Shown here piece after piece: positions 23,990 through 38,590 of a stretch of DNA of 64,000 nucleotides (position 1 is its first letter; every line of letters starts with the position of its first letter). The notes under the pieces were generated by a model that did not search any database, was not told the origin of the DNA, and saw only the letters and a program-made list of their open reading frames with translations. The position numbers were made by a program, and so were the translations under genes. Location of the stretch: positions 248,001-312,000 of the forward strand of contig VTFK01000089.1 of the NCBI GenBank assembly GCA_009617715.1. Direction: 5' to 3'. The stretch comes from Plectrocnemia conspersa. Taxonomy: Eukaryota; Arthropoda; Insecta; Trichoptera; Polycentropodidae.

Positions 23990-24130
23990 CGAGGGCGTGA
24001 CGTCACTGTCACGTGGTGACGCCCGTCACGTGACCTGCAAACTGTCAAACTCGGCGTTACGTAATTCGACCGCAGTTCAGGTGCGGCGGACTGCCGGTCT
24101 TCGATCGAACGAGTGCGCACCTTATCGGAC
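23990..24130. promoter_or_regulatory. GC-rich block with CRE and two CACGTG E-boxes
   Basis: It contains the palindromic cAMP response element TGACGTCA (23998-24005) and E-boxes CACGTG at 24010-24015 and 24027-24032, the second within TCACGTGA. Such sites are bound by CREB/ATF and bHLH-zip or CLOCK/CYCLE-type factors respectively. The block starts about 60 bp after the ANT polyadenylation signal. No gene start was recognised downstream on either strand, so it may be an enhancer, an unannotated promoter or a regulator of ANT. Confidence 0.5.
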
Positions 24131-24239
24131 ACCAGATCGATAGGCGACTTCAATAAGACATGCCCGATTTTTACATTTTATTACATTTTACAAACTATTA
24201 TATAATACCTACTATATATACTACGCAAGTGGACTACAA

Positions 24240-26560
24240 AAATAAATCATTTTGGCCATGAACCTTTATTTTGATAATTCCTACGAGGAGTTGTATTGAT
24301 TTAACATTATATAATTGTTACCGTTCTAATAGTATACAATTTACATCTTTCGTCGGTCTAATATAAACATAACGCAAGCGAGACTCATTCAAGGTTAAAA
24401 ACAGCGTTGATTGCTATTGTCATAAACTGGCTAAAACAGCTCTTAGTAACTGATTTTCAACAAAATAGTATTACCTAATAAAATACTTATAAACATGCAT
24501 TTATTATACGTGGTCTGAAAAACATGCGTCGTTTTGATGAAATGTCAATAGATTTAACATTACATAATGTTCATATGGCTATGAACATATATTACATAAA
24601 TGAAAGAATCCTTATATGGTTAGTATTTAAAGCTCCAAAACTTTCATCCATTTAAGATCACAAAACATACATCCATTCCTGGTTTTTTATTGAGGAATTG
24701 ATTTGAGATTGAAAAAAGCATAAATTCGCTTATTAACTGAAATTTTAACCTAATAAAAGTATATTAATACATTGCTTTTCGACTGCATATCTTATGTAAA
24801 ATTTTAAGAATTTTAAAAAAATAGGCGTTAATAGATCTAATGTTATATAATGCTGGTTATGAAATTCTTTTATATAAACGATATGGCTCTTGTTCTACTT
24901 TTTTCATAATTCATGATCTCTTACTTTTTTACTTCAAGACATGACTCGGATGAGTGAAACGATCGTGTTTCAGCTCATAGACGATTTTAATATTGTAAAA
25001 CATTCATAAATTATTGGTCTTTTGTCAGTCTAATAAATGTATAACATATTGAATTCATTGCTAGTGGAACTGGTAAAAATGGTTATTATATAGATTAAAT
25101 AATAACGCTTAGTAACTGTGAATTTGACGTAAATATATGCAACGGTTTCTTAAAACATACTATGTAACGTTGGCCATGAGCTTCAATTGTATAAATTCTT
25201 CAAAGAATCTTATGTGGCTTCTGCTTTGAGATTTCTCTTACTTTTAAACATTACTCAAAAGAGTTGTTGGTGTTTCAGCTCTTTAATTAAAGGTACATTA
25301 CATAATTTCTTTAGAGATTCTAATATAGGCATAACAGAATGGGTTGATTCAAGGTTAAAAAACATAAATCATAACACATAATGGCTGTGAATTCGAAGTA
25401 AATAGTATTTGTACATAAACATTATTACATTACAAAATAGGGAACATCGAATTTTTTTGACACTTTTAGAATTCTCAATATTTATGATATGTCCTATTTT
25501 ATGGTAAAACGATAATTTCGTTAGCCCTAAATGATGCCGATTTGATTTACATGTTTCACTAATTCAATATATTTGTTCTACTATGACTAGAATTGTATTA
25601 TCTTTATGTAATAATTTAAATTTATTTACTTATCGCTTATATGCAAGTAGAACAAATATATGCAAACCTAGAAAAGGAATTATGTCAGCTGCAATGAATA
25701 AACGCAGATTACAATACGGAGAAGCTACAGTAACAGAAATAAATCAATGCGATCTAACCTGAATGGATAATCAAAAAAAAGAATTTACAGGATAGTAAAA
25801 TAATCTGGCAAAAAAATCTATTTTTAAACGCTAAACGAAAATAAAGAGAGGAGGTATTGCCGTATCAGGCAAAAATATTGTTGCATACTTATATGGTCAT
25901 GCATTTTTTTGATTTAGAAAAAAGCATAAAAAATCTTTTATAAATTTACGGCATCACTATTTATACTAGATTTATGGCACCTGTCGATTTGACGGGTGCC
26001 GTAAATCTCGTGTCAAAAAATATTTATTATTTAAAAAAAATTAACAAAGTATTTATTCTATTTTTTTTAATTAAAAGTAATAAAGATATTTTCCGAACGG
26101 TAAGATTAAAACAGGCATCTGATTAATGAAATTATATATTTAACATTAACGATTATATAACTACTAAGAACGTCTTTTAAATGAACAGAATCTGAATTCT
26201 TCAGAGAATCTTTATTTTAATTTTTATTGCTCTTGCTCTTGCTCCAGTTTTGTAGTATTTTAGATGTTCCTTGGCGCTTTTAGAATTCTCAGAATAGTTC
26301 TGAACCAAACGTCGGTTTTTCAGCTTTTTAACTATTTGTACAGCATTTTCATTCATTCCTGAACTTTCGAAAGTTAACGTAAATTACATGATGCTGTCTA
26401 CTGTATCTATAACTTAATGGATCGAATCAAAGTTAAAAAAAAGTATCATTCGCTAATGGAACAGGTAAAAATGGTCATCATCGTTATTTTCTGACCTAGT
26501 AACTGTGAAGTCAAAGTAAACAGTATTACCTAATATCACGAAAAAGTGCTAAGACAGTTA
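24240..26560 (+). repeat. Decayed long tandem repeat array, about four to five units
   Basis: Three anchor phrases recur in the same order with heavy divergence. Anchor 1 (gttggccatgagcttcaat type) occurs near 24253, 24571, 24853, 25170 and, degraded, near 26170. Anchor 2 (taatataggcataac ... attcaaggttaaaaa type) occurs near 24359, 25030, 25320 and 26400. Anchor 3 (cttagtaactgtgaatttga..taaatagtatt type) occurs near 24445, 24725, 25108, 25380 and 26500. Units are about 0.3-0.65 kb. No open frame is conserved, and the 25187-25381 ORF lies in one unit only. Confidence 0.6.
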
Positions 26561-27027
26561 CATAAAGCAGTTCAAGGCTAGCAATACTATTTCCATTGCT
26601 CTAATTCCGCATTATCATATTTTAAAATCGTCTGATTAGTCACGTGTTCGTTTAAAATTAATCTCTCACTTCCTCAAGTATATTGATTTATATAACATCA
26701 CTACGGAACCGATCGCGCTTCGAATGTTATTGACAAAGTTCATCACTGATAATAAAACATAATTGCAAGTTAAACAATGAAAATATAGTATTTATCTTAT
26801 TTTCAATGATTCACGTTGAATGAACTGTGGCACGTTAATTATATATCAAACAGGACAAGGTCATCACTTTTGCTTCAATGATTGATTAAAGTGTTTCATT
26901 AATTTACAATGTTTATATTATTAATGACTCCTTTATTGGCAATAATACAAAAAAAATCATCTATGTTACTTATTATTAAAATCACAATAAATTAACTGAT
27001 TATTTTTCACTAATACAGCGATAAACG
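26561..27027. other. AT-rich intergenic sequence and PIG-K 3' UTR
   Basis: Holds the probable 3' UTR of the minus-strand PIG-K gene, with AATAAA as its reverse complement at 26932-26937, about 90 bp past the stop. No other feature was recognised. Confidence 0.5.
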
Positions 27028-30000
27028 TTAACTATCATCAAACAAATACGTAGGAAATTGCTGCATCTGATAATATTTCAATAGTGATTTATCATCAATT
27101 GGACGCTTGACACTGGAACAAACAAGAAATCGTATCAGCATTCACGCAAATAATAATCAGCGAATATCGATAACACGTGTAAAATAATAAAATCGAAACA
27201 CACCTATCTTTCGGAACGCTTTTCGGTTCTGTTACGTTCAAACCGTTGACAGTGATCTCGACGGGTCTGACTGATCCGAAGAAATCGGTGATAGGAACTT
27301 TATTTGGATCCCTTGGGAATAGATCTTTCTTGACGCCGACCGTAGATATGCAAACTCTCTTTGGACATACAGTCAACTGAAAAAAAAATGTTTAATGATG
27401 CACAAATCAACATATACCAATATTTGAATATACGTACAAATTCTCCCATAGTCTTTTTACTATCAGGTTGGACCTTTTCTAGAAAATCTAAAGCAAAATA
27501 TGTGTATCTATCGATGATATATACTCCAATTACGGGATCGATGTGATGCGATAGAGAATCTTCTCCGACTAAACTGCTAGCAACGGCTAATATGTTCGGT
27601 GAATAAAACTTCTCGTACATTGACGCTGCTTGGCACGTGTCTATCATGAAGAATATTTCATTGTACCTTAAAATAAATTTAAAGATCCAACTTTCACATT
27701 GTACTACATTTAAACACATTTAAAACAACATTTTTATACATCCTCCGTAGGAGTCAGTCTCTGTAATAAATTTTAATCTGGCATGCAGTGACATTGAACA
27801 ACGAACGTGTGATAATGTTGCTAAACGCTACAAGGTTTTTAACATGACATATTTTATCGAGTTAAGAGTTAACATTTTTCGATAGTGCATATTGAAATTA
27901 TTTTATGTTTGAACTATTTTTAATTTAAAAAAAACTTTAAAACACAATATAAAAATTAAATAGCATTTAGTTGTTTTCAATGTTGTTAATTAGCAACAGT
28001 GTGCATATAGTTCGAAGAATGATTGATAACTGGTAGTATGAATCAGGCTTGCAACACGAAGGGACATTGGTCGCTGCACTTACATCAAGCACCGAGGTAG
28101 AGCAACACTATCATTTATTTTTTGAATAGTGAAAGGGTGATGAATGAAAGTTCAGTATGGTGATGCATGTCTGTCACTCCAGCAAGTATACGAGTGGACT
28201 AGAAAATAATCTGCTGCAATTCTCTCAACCAAATCAGGCACATTAGTTCATTATAGCAGTAGAAGGCATCAGGAAAAACACTTGCCTCGCTTCTGACGAT
28301 TGTTCGTAGAATCAGTACACCACAAACACGATATTGACTTTCTAGGAAAAAATACTGATGGATATAAGACCTGGATTCATTATCACCAGATAAAAGCCAA
28401 GAGAGCGAATAAGGAATAAGGTCATACTACCTTATCAAAACTGAAGAAACTATACACACAACTGTCTGCATAAAAATTATGCTGACTCTTTTGAAATGAA
28501 TGAGGAGTAATTTTTATGTACTGCAGCTAAGTACAGGTGTTTTGTTGCAACTGTCCATTCAATGGCGGCAATAATTCAAGTTCATAAACATTACCATTTG
28601 ATTATCACATATTTGTTACTCAGAGAGCAGCTAAAGAGACTACATAGAAAATTTTGTACCTCCCTCGTTCAATAAATTACGAGATAAAGAATATCTAATG
28701 TTTTCAATTGACTCAACCTTGTATTTTTTTACAAATGTATAACGGAGTTGAATATTGATATCAATTTAAAACCCTGAACTGAATTGCACATTGGAATTAA
28801 TTATAATTTACTGATAACAGATATGGCAATAAAATTCATTTTTCAATCAGAAAATATTTTTTTATAAAAGTAAGAATTTTATCAAAAGAGCATCGAAATT
28901 AATTAAACAATTAGTCATTTCAGAACATGATACAAATTAACTTAAATTAACTCTTTCTGTTTATATTATTTGAATGTATGTATATGCATATATTTGTTAT
29001 TAAATATTTAATTAACCAGTTTTCCTTTACTATGTTTAAAATGTGTTATCTAAAGGAAGTTCAAGAACAACCAAAGACAGATAAATTTATAAGAAAACGG
29101 TTAGTTGTAAATTGTAAAATCCATTTTATATGTTGATTAGATAATTTACTTTTTTATTGACAGTTACCGATAAGAAATATGATTTTCTATAATAAAAAAA
29201 AAAGTTTTAACTATAAAGTTATAATAACTGATCGTAAAGTATGCTGGACTTTTTAATAAAACATATTGTGTAAAATATACTGGCCTAATGAGAAATGATG
29301 ACTATTTGGAAAAATAAAACTGATACCAGAAAGTATTATAAAAACTCTAGTATTTAAAAAAAATTAATATGTTTGGGAGTTCGGAGTAATTAATTATTAT
29401 ATGATTCAAGCTGTAATAAAAGTTTATAGTTAATAAAGTAGATGTCGCTGATTCACAGACTTTGATTTCAGTTTGGTGTTTCACTACTTAGTGGTTGCTG
29501 ATTGTGTCTACGCATTTTAACGCATTAGGCTGATCATTTTGTAACAGAAAATTCACAATAAACTAAATAAATAAATTGTAAATATACCTTCTCTTCTGCC
29601 ACATTTGCTCTAACGCATCGGCCATTTCTTGACTAGTAACTTCTTCGGAATCTTGAAACTTTAAAAACCCATCTCCGCCATGACCCGTAAGATAAATCAA
29701 AACATTGCTACCTTCATCGGTCAACAGTTGCTTTGAACGAGGAGTTCCAGGAGGCAATCTGCCTGTTAATAAGCGAACAAAATTCTCCACTGTTACCTAC
29801 AATGAACATTTTATTCAAAAACGAACCTGAATTACATAAACTATAGATTAAATACCTCATATCCTCTATAATCAACTTCAACATCGTCTCCGTAAACGTT
29901 TATATGCTGATCGGCATTATTAAAAACCGTCGCAGGTCTCGGATTTCGAGGATTACAAGCCATATCGTCGGCTACCATCAAAATGATTTGACTATCAGGT

Positions 30001-30335
30001 ATTCCAAGGCGCTTAACACTCCGATATATAGACAATACGTTAGCAACATGTCGGTAGTTGAACCAAAATCTTGAAGTATCTACTAACACTGCCCAATTAT
30101 TGGTATGGCCGGATTTATTAAAATCATCTGGTATCTAAAAACATAAATATTAAGTGAGAATATTGCAATAAGTTGTTTTATTAAATTACAAAGATAGGTG
30201 AGTATAATCAATGTATTGGGATATGGGCGTTGTGCCGGTCTTTATAAAAGTATTTACCTCATTTGCACTTATGAAATATATTAAACTAACTATAAATATT
30301 AATTTTATGATTACGCTATGTCGATTCGGAGACAT
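27028..30335 (-). CDS. PIGK: GPI-anchor transamidase catalytic subunit (PIG-K/GPI8)
   Basis: This is the cysteine protease subunit of the ER GPI-transamidase complex, which cuts the C-terminal signal of precursor proteins and attaches the GPI anchor. Exons in transcript order: 30335-30258, 30134-29856, 29796-29588, 27666-27438, 27376-27204 and 27112-27028, all with GT-AG borders. They encode 350 residues, close to insect homologues. Residues 1-24 form a signal peptide ([12 protein letters not shown]...). The C13-type caspase-like domain starts at [14 protein letters not shown] and includes [16 protein letters not shown]. Catalytic His158 lies in LTGHGGDG and catalytic Cys200 in [21 protein letters not shown] and [14 protein letters not shown] are family-specific. 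There is no C-terminal membrane span after FLFDDS-like tail YLFDDS, so it would be luminal. The 1.9-kb intron 3 holds a mariner relic. Confidence 0.97.
27667..29587. other. PIG-K intron 3
   Basis: An AT-rich intron bounded by the exon ending 29588 and the exon starting 27666. It contains a decayed mariner transposase in the plus orientation (28120-28500) and no other recognised feature. Confidence 0.6.
28120..28500 (+). pseudogene. Mariner-family transposase relic in PIG-K intron
   Basis: In one frame, [14 protein letters not shown] (28156-28197) matches the N-terminal helix-turn-helix region of mariner transposases. [17 protein letters not shown] (near 28366-28416) matches the region around the first catalytic aspartate, but the usual DET has become YKT, so that residue is lost. 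TAA and TGA stops lie between the two motifs, and the spacing shows an internal deletion. It is antisense to PIG-K and dead. Confidence 0.75.
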
Positions 30336-32045
30336 AGTTAATCAATTCTTGTAATAATTCGCTAAAACATAAGTTTGACGTTTAATTTAAAAACGACACT
30401 TTGGCCGTAGTTCATTTATAAGCGACCATTAGACAAAATAAAATAAATATGAAATAAAATAATAACAAAAATCTGATTTTTAAAGTTAGTTAATACAACA
30501 TTAAAATTAGCAATTATTTAAAATTGTTTTAATAATTTATTTTAGGAATAAATTTATAAAAAAATTATATAACATGAAAATCATATTTATATAAAATGCT
30601 TATTTGCTTCCTTAGAGTTATTAACAGTTATTTGTTGTATTTAATGTAATCTAATTATGTTAGTATTTTTGATGGTTTAATCAGATACAATTCCTTCTTC
30701 CATAAATAAAGTTTAATTTTTGTAATCATTCACTATTCATCTAAAATATTTTTTTGCAAAAATATATTATTAAAAAAATGCTATTTATAATGCATTTGAA
30801 ACACAAAACACACTATTTTAAACGTGGATACAAAACATTTGACGTGAATTTTATAATCAAAACATCGATATGAATTTACGATCTCTGTCAGCGATCATAT
30901 TTTCCTGACGACACAACTATTTTAATGAAACTTTCTAAACTCAAAGTCCAGTTAAAGATGTTGAAATAGACCCAGTAGTGCTGTGTCTATTTTAATATTT
31001 TGGCAAACGGTGTGTGATTATTAGGTGAATACTGAAATAAGCGTTTTACGTCATCGTTTCAACCACGTGTTTATGATTTTTTTTACGAGATTATATAAAA
31101 AAAATATTTTACCAAATTGAATCTATTTTTTTAATTGCTCATACCTTATACATATTATGAATGAATAAAAACTTATAATATGCAGCCACCGTATAAAAAA
31201 AATGCTTTAATTTTATTTAAATTATTTACTAGTTGTAAAGACAATATATTGAGTACAATTCATCAATCAATCTATAAACAAAATGATAGATGCAATATTA
31301 TAGTAAAAAATTATTGACCTTAATGTCTTGCTATGTATCGCAATTGATAAAAAATAACCATATTTCCTATAAAACGCATGAAAAGCTTAAAATTTAAAGT
31401 CTAGTTAATTGACCTACATTTGGGAGCTAATTAGAAAACGTCATTCGAATGCAGGCAGTTTAAGTCATAGTATTTTCTTGAAAAATGACCCACAGGGGTC
31501 GAAAACCTTTACAGAACAATACATTTATTTAATTAACATCAATTAACATGTTGATGTATTTTAAACTACAAAGGTTATTTACTAATAAATAATTATTACC
31601 GTCAAAGAAAATACAAATATTTAATTTAAGGTGCAGTACGCAGATTTTATTTAAAATTTGCAGTTTTATTTGATAGTTTTAATAAAACTTCAAAACCTCG
31701 CAATGATATTTTTTTATATTTTGCTTATTAACAGTAATTTTTATTTTTGTTTTAAATAATATTTTTCACGAAATATAATGCTCCATTACATTTTCTTAAG
31801 GACGTGCAAATGTTATTATATTGTACTTAAACAATTAATGTAATAATAAACAATATCGAGACTAAATCTAAAACCGGCCGCGAGTGCACATTTCGTGCTG
31901 CATTTGGCTTGTGACTCGCGTGTTTGGCAGCCTAGGCTAAAACAATATAGTTATCATTTAATGTTGAACATTTCAGCCATTTTGGCCCCATGCCAGATTC
32001 GATATAGTCATATAAGTATAAAAATCCATAGTTTTACGTAAAGCA
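30336..32045. other. AT-rich intergenic sequence between PIG-K and the repeat cluster
   Basis: The PIG-K promoter should lie just right of 30335, but I see no clear TATA box or initiator. A small GC-richer spot at 31875-31935 contains cgcgagt and its reverse complement actcgcg around a 34-bp loop. Nothing else was recognised. Confidence 0.45.
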
Positions 32046-32265
32046 TCAGAAATTAACAGTTTTAAGAAGACTGCGGCCGCCACTGATGCAATTATGACCA
32101 ATGAAATTCGGCGCATTATGGTCTCCGGCCCGAGTTTGTCCGATATTGTCAACTTTTGGTGTTTTCGAAGAATCCAGAGACTTTGTCACTGCCTTCGGAA
32201 GGCACAAGAGATTAGTAACATTAGAACGACCCGGACGAAAACCGTGTTGATGGTCCAACAACGGC
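32046..32265 (-). pseudogene. LINE reverse transcriptase fragment
   Basis: The minus strand encodes LDHQHGFRPGRSNVTNLLC, a close match to the conserved QHGFRxGRST motif of CR1/Jockey-type reverse transcriptases. An open but unrecognised tail follows. It is a short isolated relic. Confidence 0.75.
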
Positions 32266-32930
32266 TGCTGATAGTGATTGTATATATATATATATTTGGG
32301 AATAATTATAATAAATAATTAAGCAGGTGCAAAAGCAACGGCGACCGAAGTATTCGATACACGAATTATCACACATTTCTGAATCGAGGTGATTTTCGAA
32401 CAATGAATTTTAAAGGGAAAAATTAAAAATATATCGAATAGCAAATTATTTAATTGACAGCCCTTTAGGAATGAAGTCTGATCCTGTGAAACATCGCTAT
32501 TTGCGCTTTCCGAAACCATACTTAATGTCAAAAATGTAAAAAACCTTTATTTATGGGCAATAATTTGAATAATTTGATCGACATTTTAAGATGTGTGCAG
32601 CAACACAAAGTAAAACTAATAAAAAAACAATAAGCATATTAAGACATTACGTGTGTATGAATTGATATGTTGGAATAATTAATTATATAATAAGTTTAAA
32701 TGTAGCAATTTAGTAAAAAAATCAGTTTACAGCTATGATTGTATATATGTATTTCTACCAATTTTAATCATTATCAATTTGGATCTTCATCGTATGGGCT
32801 GACAAAAGAATAGTCCTTATTTGTTTGACATCTTCAACACTAAGCATTATGATCTCCAATGGTGGTAAAATAGTATTTTTTATTATTATCTTCTATTATG
32901 TATCTATTGCAATGGGAACGTTCGGTACCG
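32266..32930. other. AT-rich sequence, no gene recognised
   Basis: A short TA microsatellite lies near 32281-32296. Open frames here are short and show no recognisable domain. Confidence 0.4.
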
Positions 32931-32934
32931 AGCG

Positions 32935-34260
32935 TTCTCACTGCGACGGCGACGACCTGATTTTATTGCTTTTAACGTGGATATTTGCCTTCTGAGAAGG
33001 GAAATCTCACTTATAGATATTTTTTTTTTTTATAAAAAGTCTTAATATGAACGCCAGATAACCGATTGTTTCCACTACGACGACGACGGTACGATTTTAT
33101 TGCTTTTGACATAGATTTATGGAAGGGGCAGTTGGGGAATTTGTTCCCCTGTATTTGGCCAGAAAAAAGCGTATCATTTAATGGGCCAACTTTTGCAACG
33201 TCTCCGTATAATGGCTCCTATTTTTCGAAGCAGAATTTATATTACATGGGTCAAAATTTATGAAAAATATATTAAAAGGGCTAAATACATCAATCAGAAT
33301 ATAAGGGGTAAGAACAAATATGAGCTGGTCGGAATTTATATTAAATGATTAGAATTTAAATTGACTGATTAGAATTTATATTAAATGGTTATAATTATTT
33401 TTTACAGATAGTCAGACTATTTTTTTTCAGTCAGTATTTATAACAGCTCATGGGTCAGTATTTATATCATATGATTTATATTTTAACCTCAAGGTCAGTT
33501 TTATGTTGACAGATGGCTAGCACAATAATTTATAAACATTATCAAGAGGTTTTAGGGCTAACTTATTTAGTTGAGCTCACAACATTGACAAATGTCAACA
33601 CAACAAGCCAAGCGTGCTCTGCGCCGCCACTCTGTCGTTATTCCCTCTTTGTTCGTCCCTCTGAAAACCGAGCAGCGTTGGTGAACATGAGCAGTAACGT
33701 CTACCGCAATAATCGATAATGAAAATGAAAGAGAAAAAGACAAACAACAGACAGTTATAATACGTAAATTTCGTTTATTAAATTCAAATACTAAATAGTC
33801 ATAAAAATAACTTATTATGGCCATTAACGAAATAAAATACATAATAAAATATTTAACAAAAATATAGAGGGTCAGTATAGAAATCTAAGTGATAGAATAA
33901 AACAGCATATGGTCAAAACTTAAATATAGAAATCTAACAAACAATAAACACTCCATGAATACCTCTCAGCCAATCTATTTAATTGTATGAAGAACGCGAA
34001 AGTATTCAGAGCGACGAACGAAGCAGGAATAACGACTAAGCGGCGACGGAAATCGCGCGTGGCTTGTTGTGTTGACATCTGTCAGTGCTCGGTTACCCAG
34101 CGTTTATATTAAGACTTTTTATAAAAAATAATAACAATTTAGTGAGAATCGAATAAATCATATCTAAAATGAAATTCGAGCAATATTTAATTATTCCTTC
34201 TCAGAAGGAAAAATCCACGTTAAAAACGATAAAATCATGCCGTCGCCGTTGACCAAAAAA
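32935..34260. mobile_element. Composite foldback element with nested inverted repeats
   Basis: The outer arms (32935-33010 and 34190-34255) are inverted copies built on gattttattgcttttaacg, tggatatttgccttctgaga. Just inside lies an inner inverted repeat of about 39 bp with few mismatches: ataaaaagtcttaatatgaa...gataaccg at 33025-33064, mirrored at 34090-34128. The centre (33245-34080) resembles the MITE at 11884-12589 and includes cgtgctctgcgccgccactc. A second, partly inverted copy of the caacacaacaagcca segment lies at 34055-34085. It looks like one MITE family inserted into, or captured by, a foldback element. No transposase is present. Confidence 0.7.
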
Positions 34261-35208
34261 CATATTTTGACTTCTGAGAAGTGATAATTCTTGTTGCGCT
34301 TCCTATTGACCAAAATTCGATTTGAATACACATTGACCAAAACTTTCATATCAAAAGTCCATAGTAATATTGATAAGGATAATTATAATATTTTTAAAAG
34401 ATAGTATAATATTGTGCATAAATACTCACAGCAAATTGTCAAATTGAGTTTCGTAATCATTTTAGAGCAGTTTATAATTTCATTAGCGCCTATCAGTTAA
34501 ATTATATTTTCGCTAGTAAAATATATATTTACTGGTGAAAATGTATTTGGACTTCATTTGTGAAAATATAACTTCACTAAAAAATACACGTTCACTGTAA
34601 CATTTATACATTGCATATAAATAAAATATTAATCAGTCGCAAAAACAGTATTAAAATATTAATTTTGCTGTTGACAAATAAATAAATAAATATATATATG
34701 ACGGCTTCCTTAAATGCCACCAGTTTTACGTGAATTTTTCACCCTCTCCTCTATGTTACAAAATTTCATTGAACTAGACTCCTATTATTATCTGTCCGAG
34801 AAGGGAGCGATATAGATGATTGCCTGTCGCCTGAATTGCAGTGGGGCGTAATGACAAAATTGTAGAGCAGTAAGGGTAAATATAATCAGATGCAGAAGCG
34901 TAGTTAGGGGGAGGGGAGGAGCTAAACGGGGTTTGAAATTTTGCTCTTTAGCCACTAGTGATGAGACAAATGTTCTTGTACTATGCTGTGTACAATCTTT
35001 AGAAAGTTACAGTACTTAACCATATACCAAACTGTACTTAATTAAATAATATTTGTATCACTATTTTATCCATGTAATTGAAAAATGTGAAATAGGAGGG
35101 AAATATTATTTATTCCAATTTTGACAATCTGTTTATAAATTTTCCACATGGCAACTTTGTCAGTTTAGATTGGTTGTTTTGTCAGGTGATGGTGTTTGTG
35201 TCGCTGTC
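34261..35208. other. Repeat fragments and upstream region of the Rab gene
   Basis: A further foldback-family half-arm lies at 34262-34325 (tgacttctgagaagtgataa). An inverted family A unit lies at 34480-34620. The Rab promoter must lie in the last few hundred bases, but no clear core element was seen. Confidence 0.5.
34480..34620 (-). repeat. Dispersed repeat family A, inverted copy
   Basis: The reverse complement of this stretch matches 2830-2955 (cagtgaagttatattttcac, accagtagatatatatttt, actagcgaaaatataattta). Confidence 0.7.

Positions 35209-38590
<3,382 letters not shown>

Noticed and set aside
25187..25381. 64-codon plus-strand frame in the tandem repeat region
   Set aside because: It lies in only one of the repeat units and is broken in the others, so it is not conserved coding sequence.
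24240..26560. A CRISPR array or bacterial-type repeat locus
   Set aside because: Units are long, diverged and contiguous without unique spacers, and the host is a eukaryote; no CRISPR was found anywhere.
27361..27546. 61-codon plus-strand frame in PIG-K
   Set aside because: It is antisense to two PIG-K exons and an intron, with no independent support.
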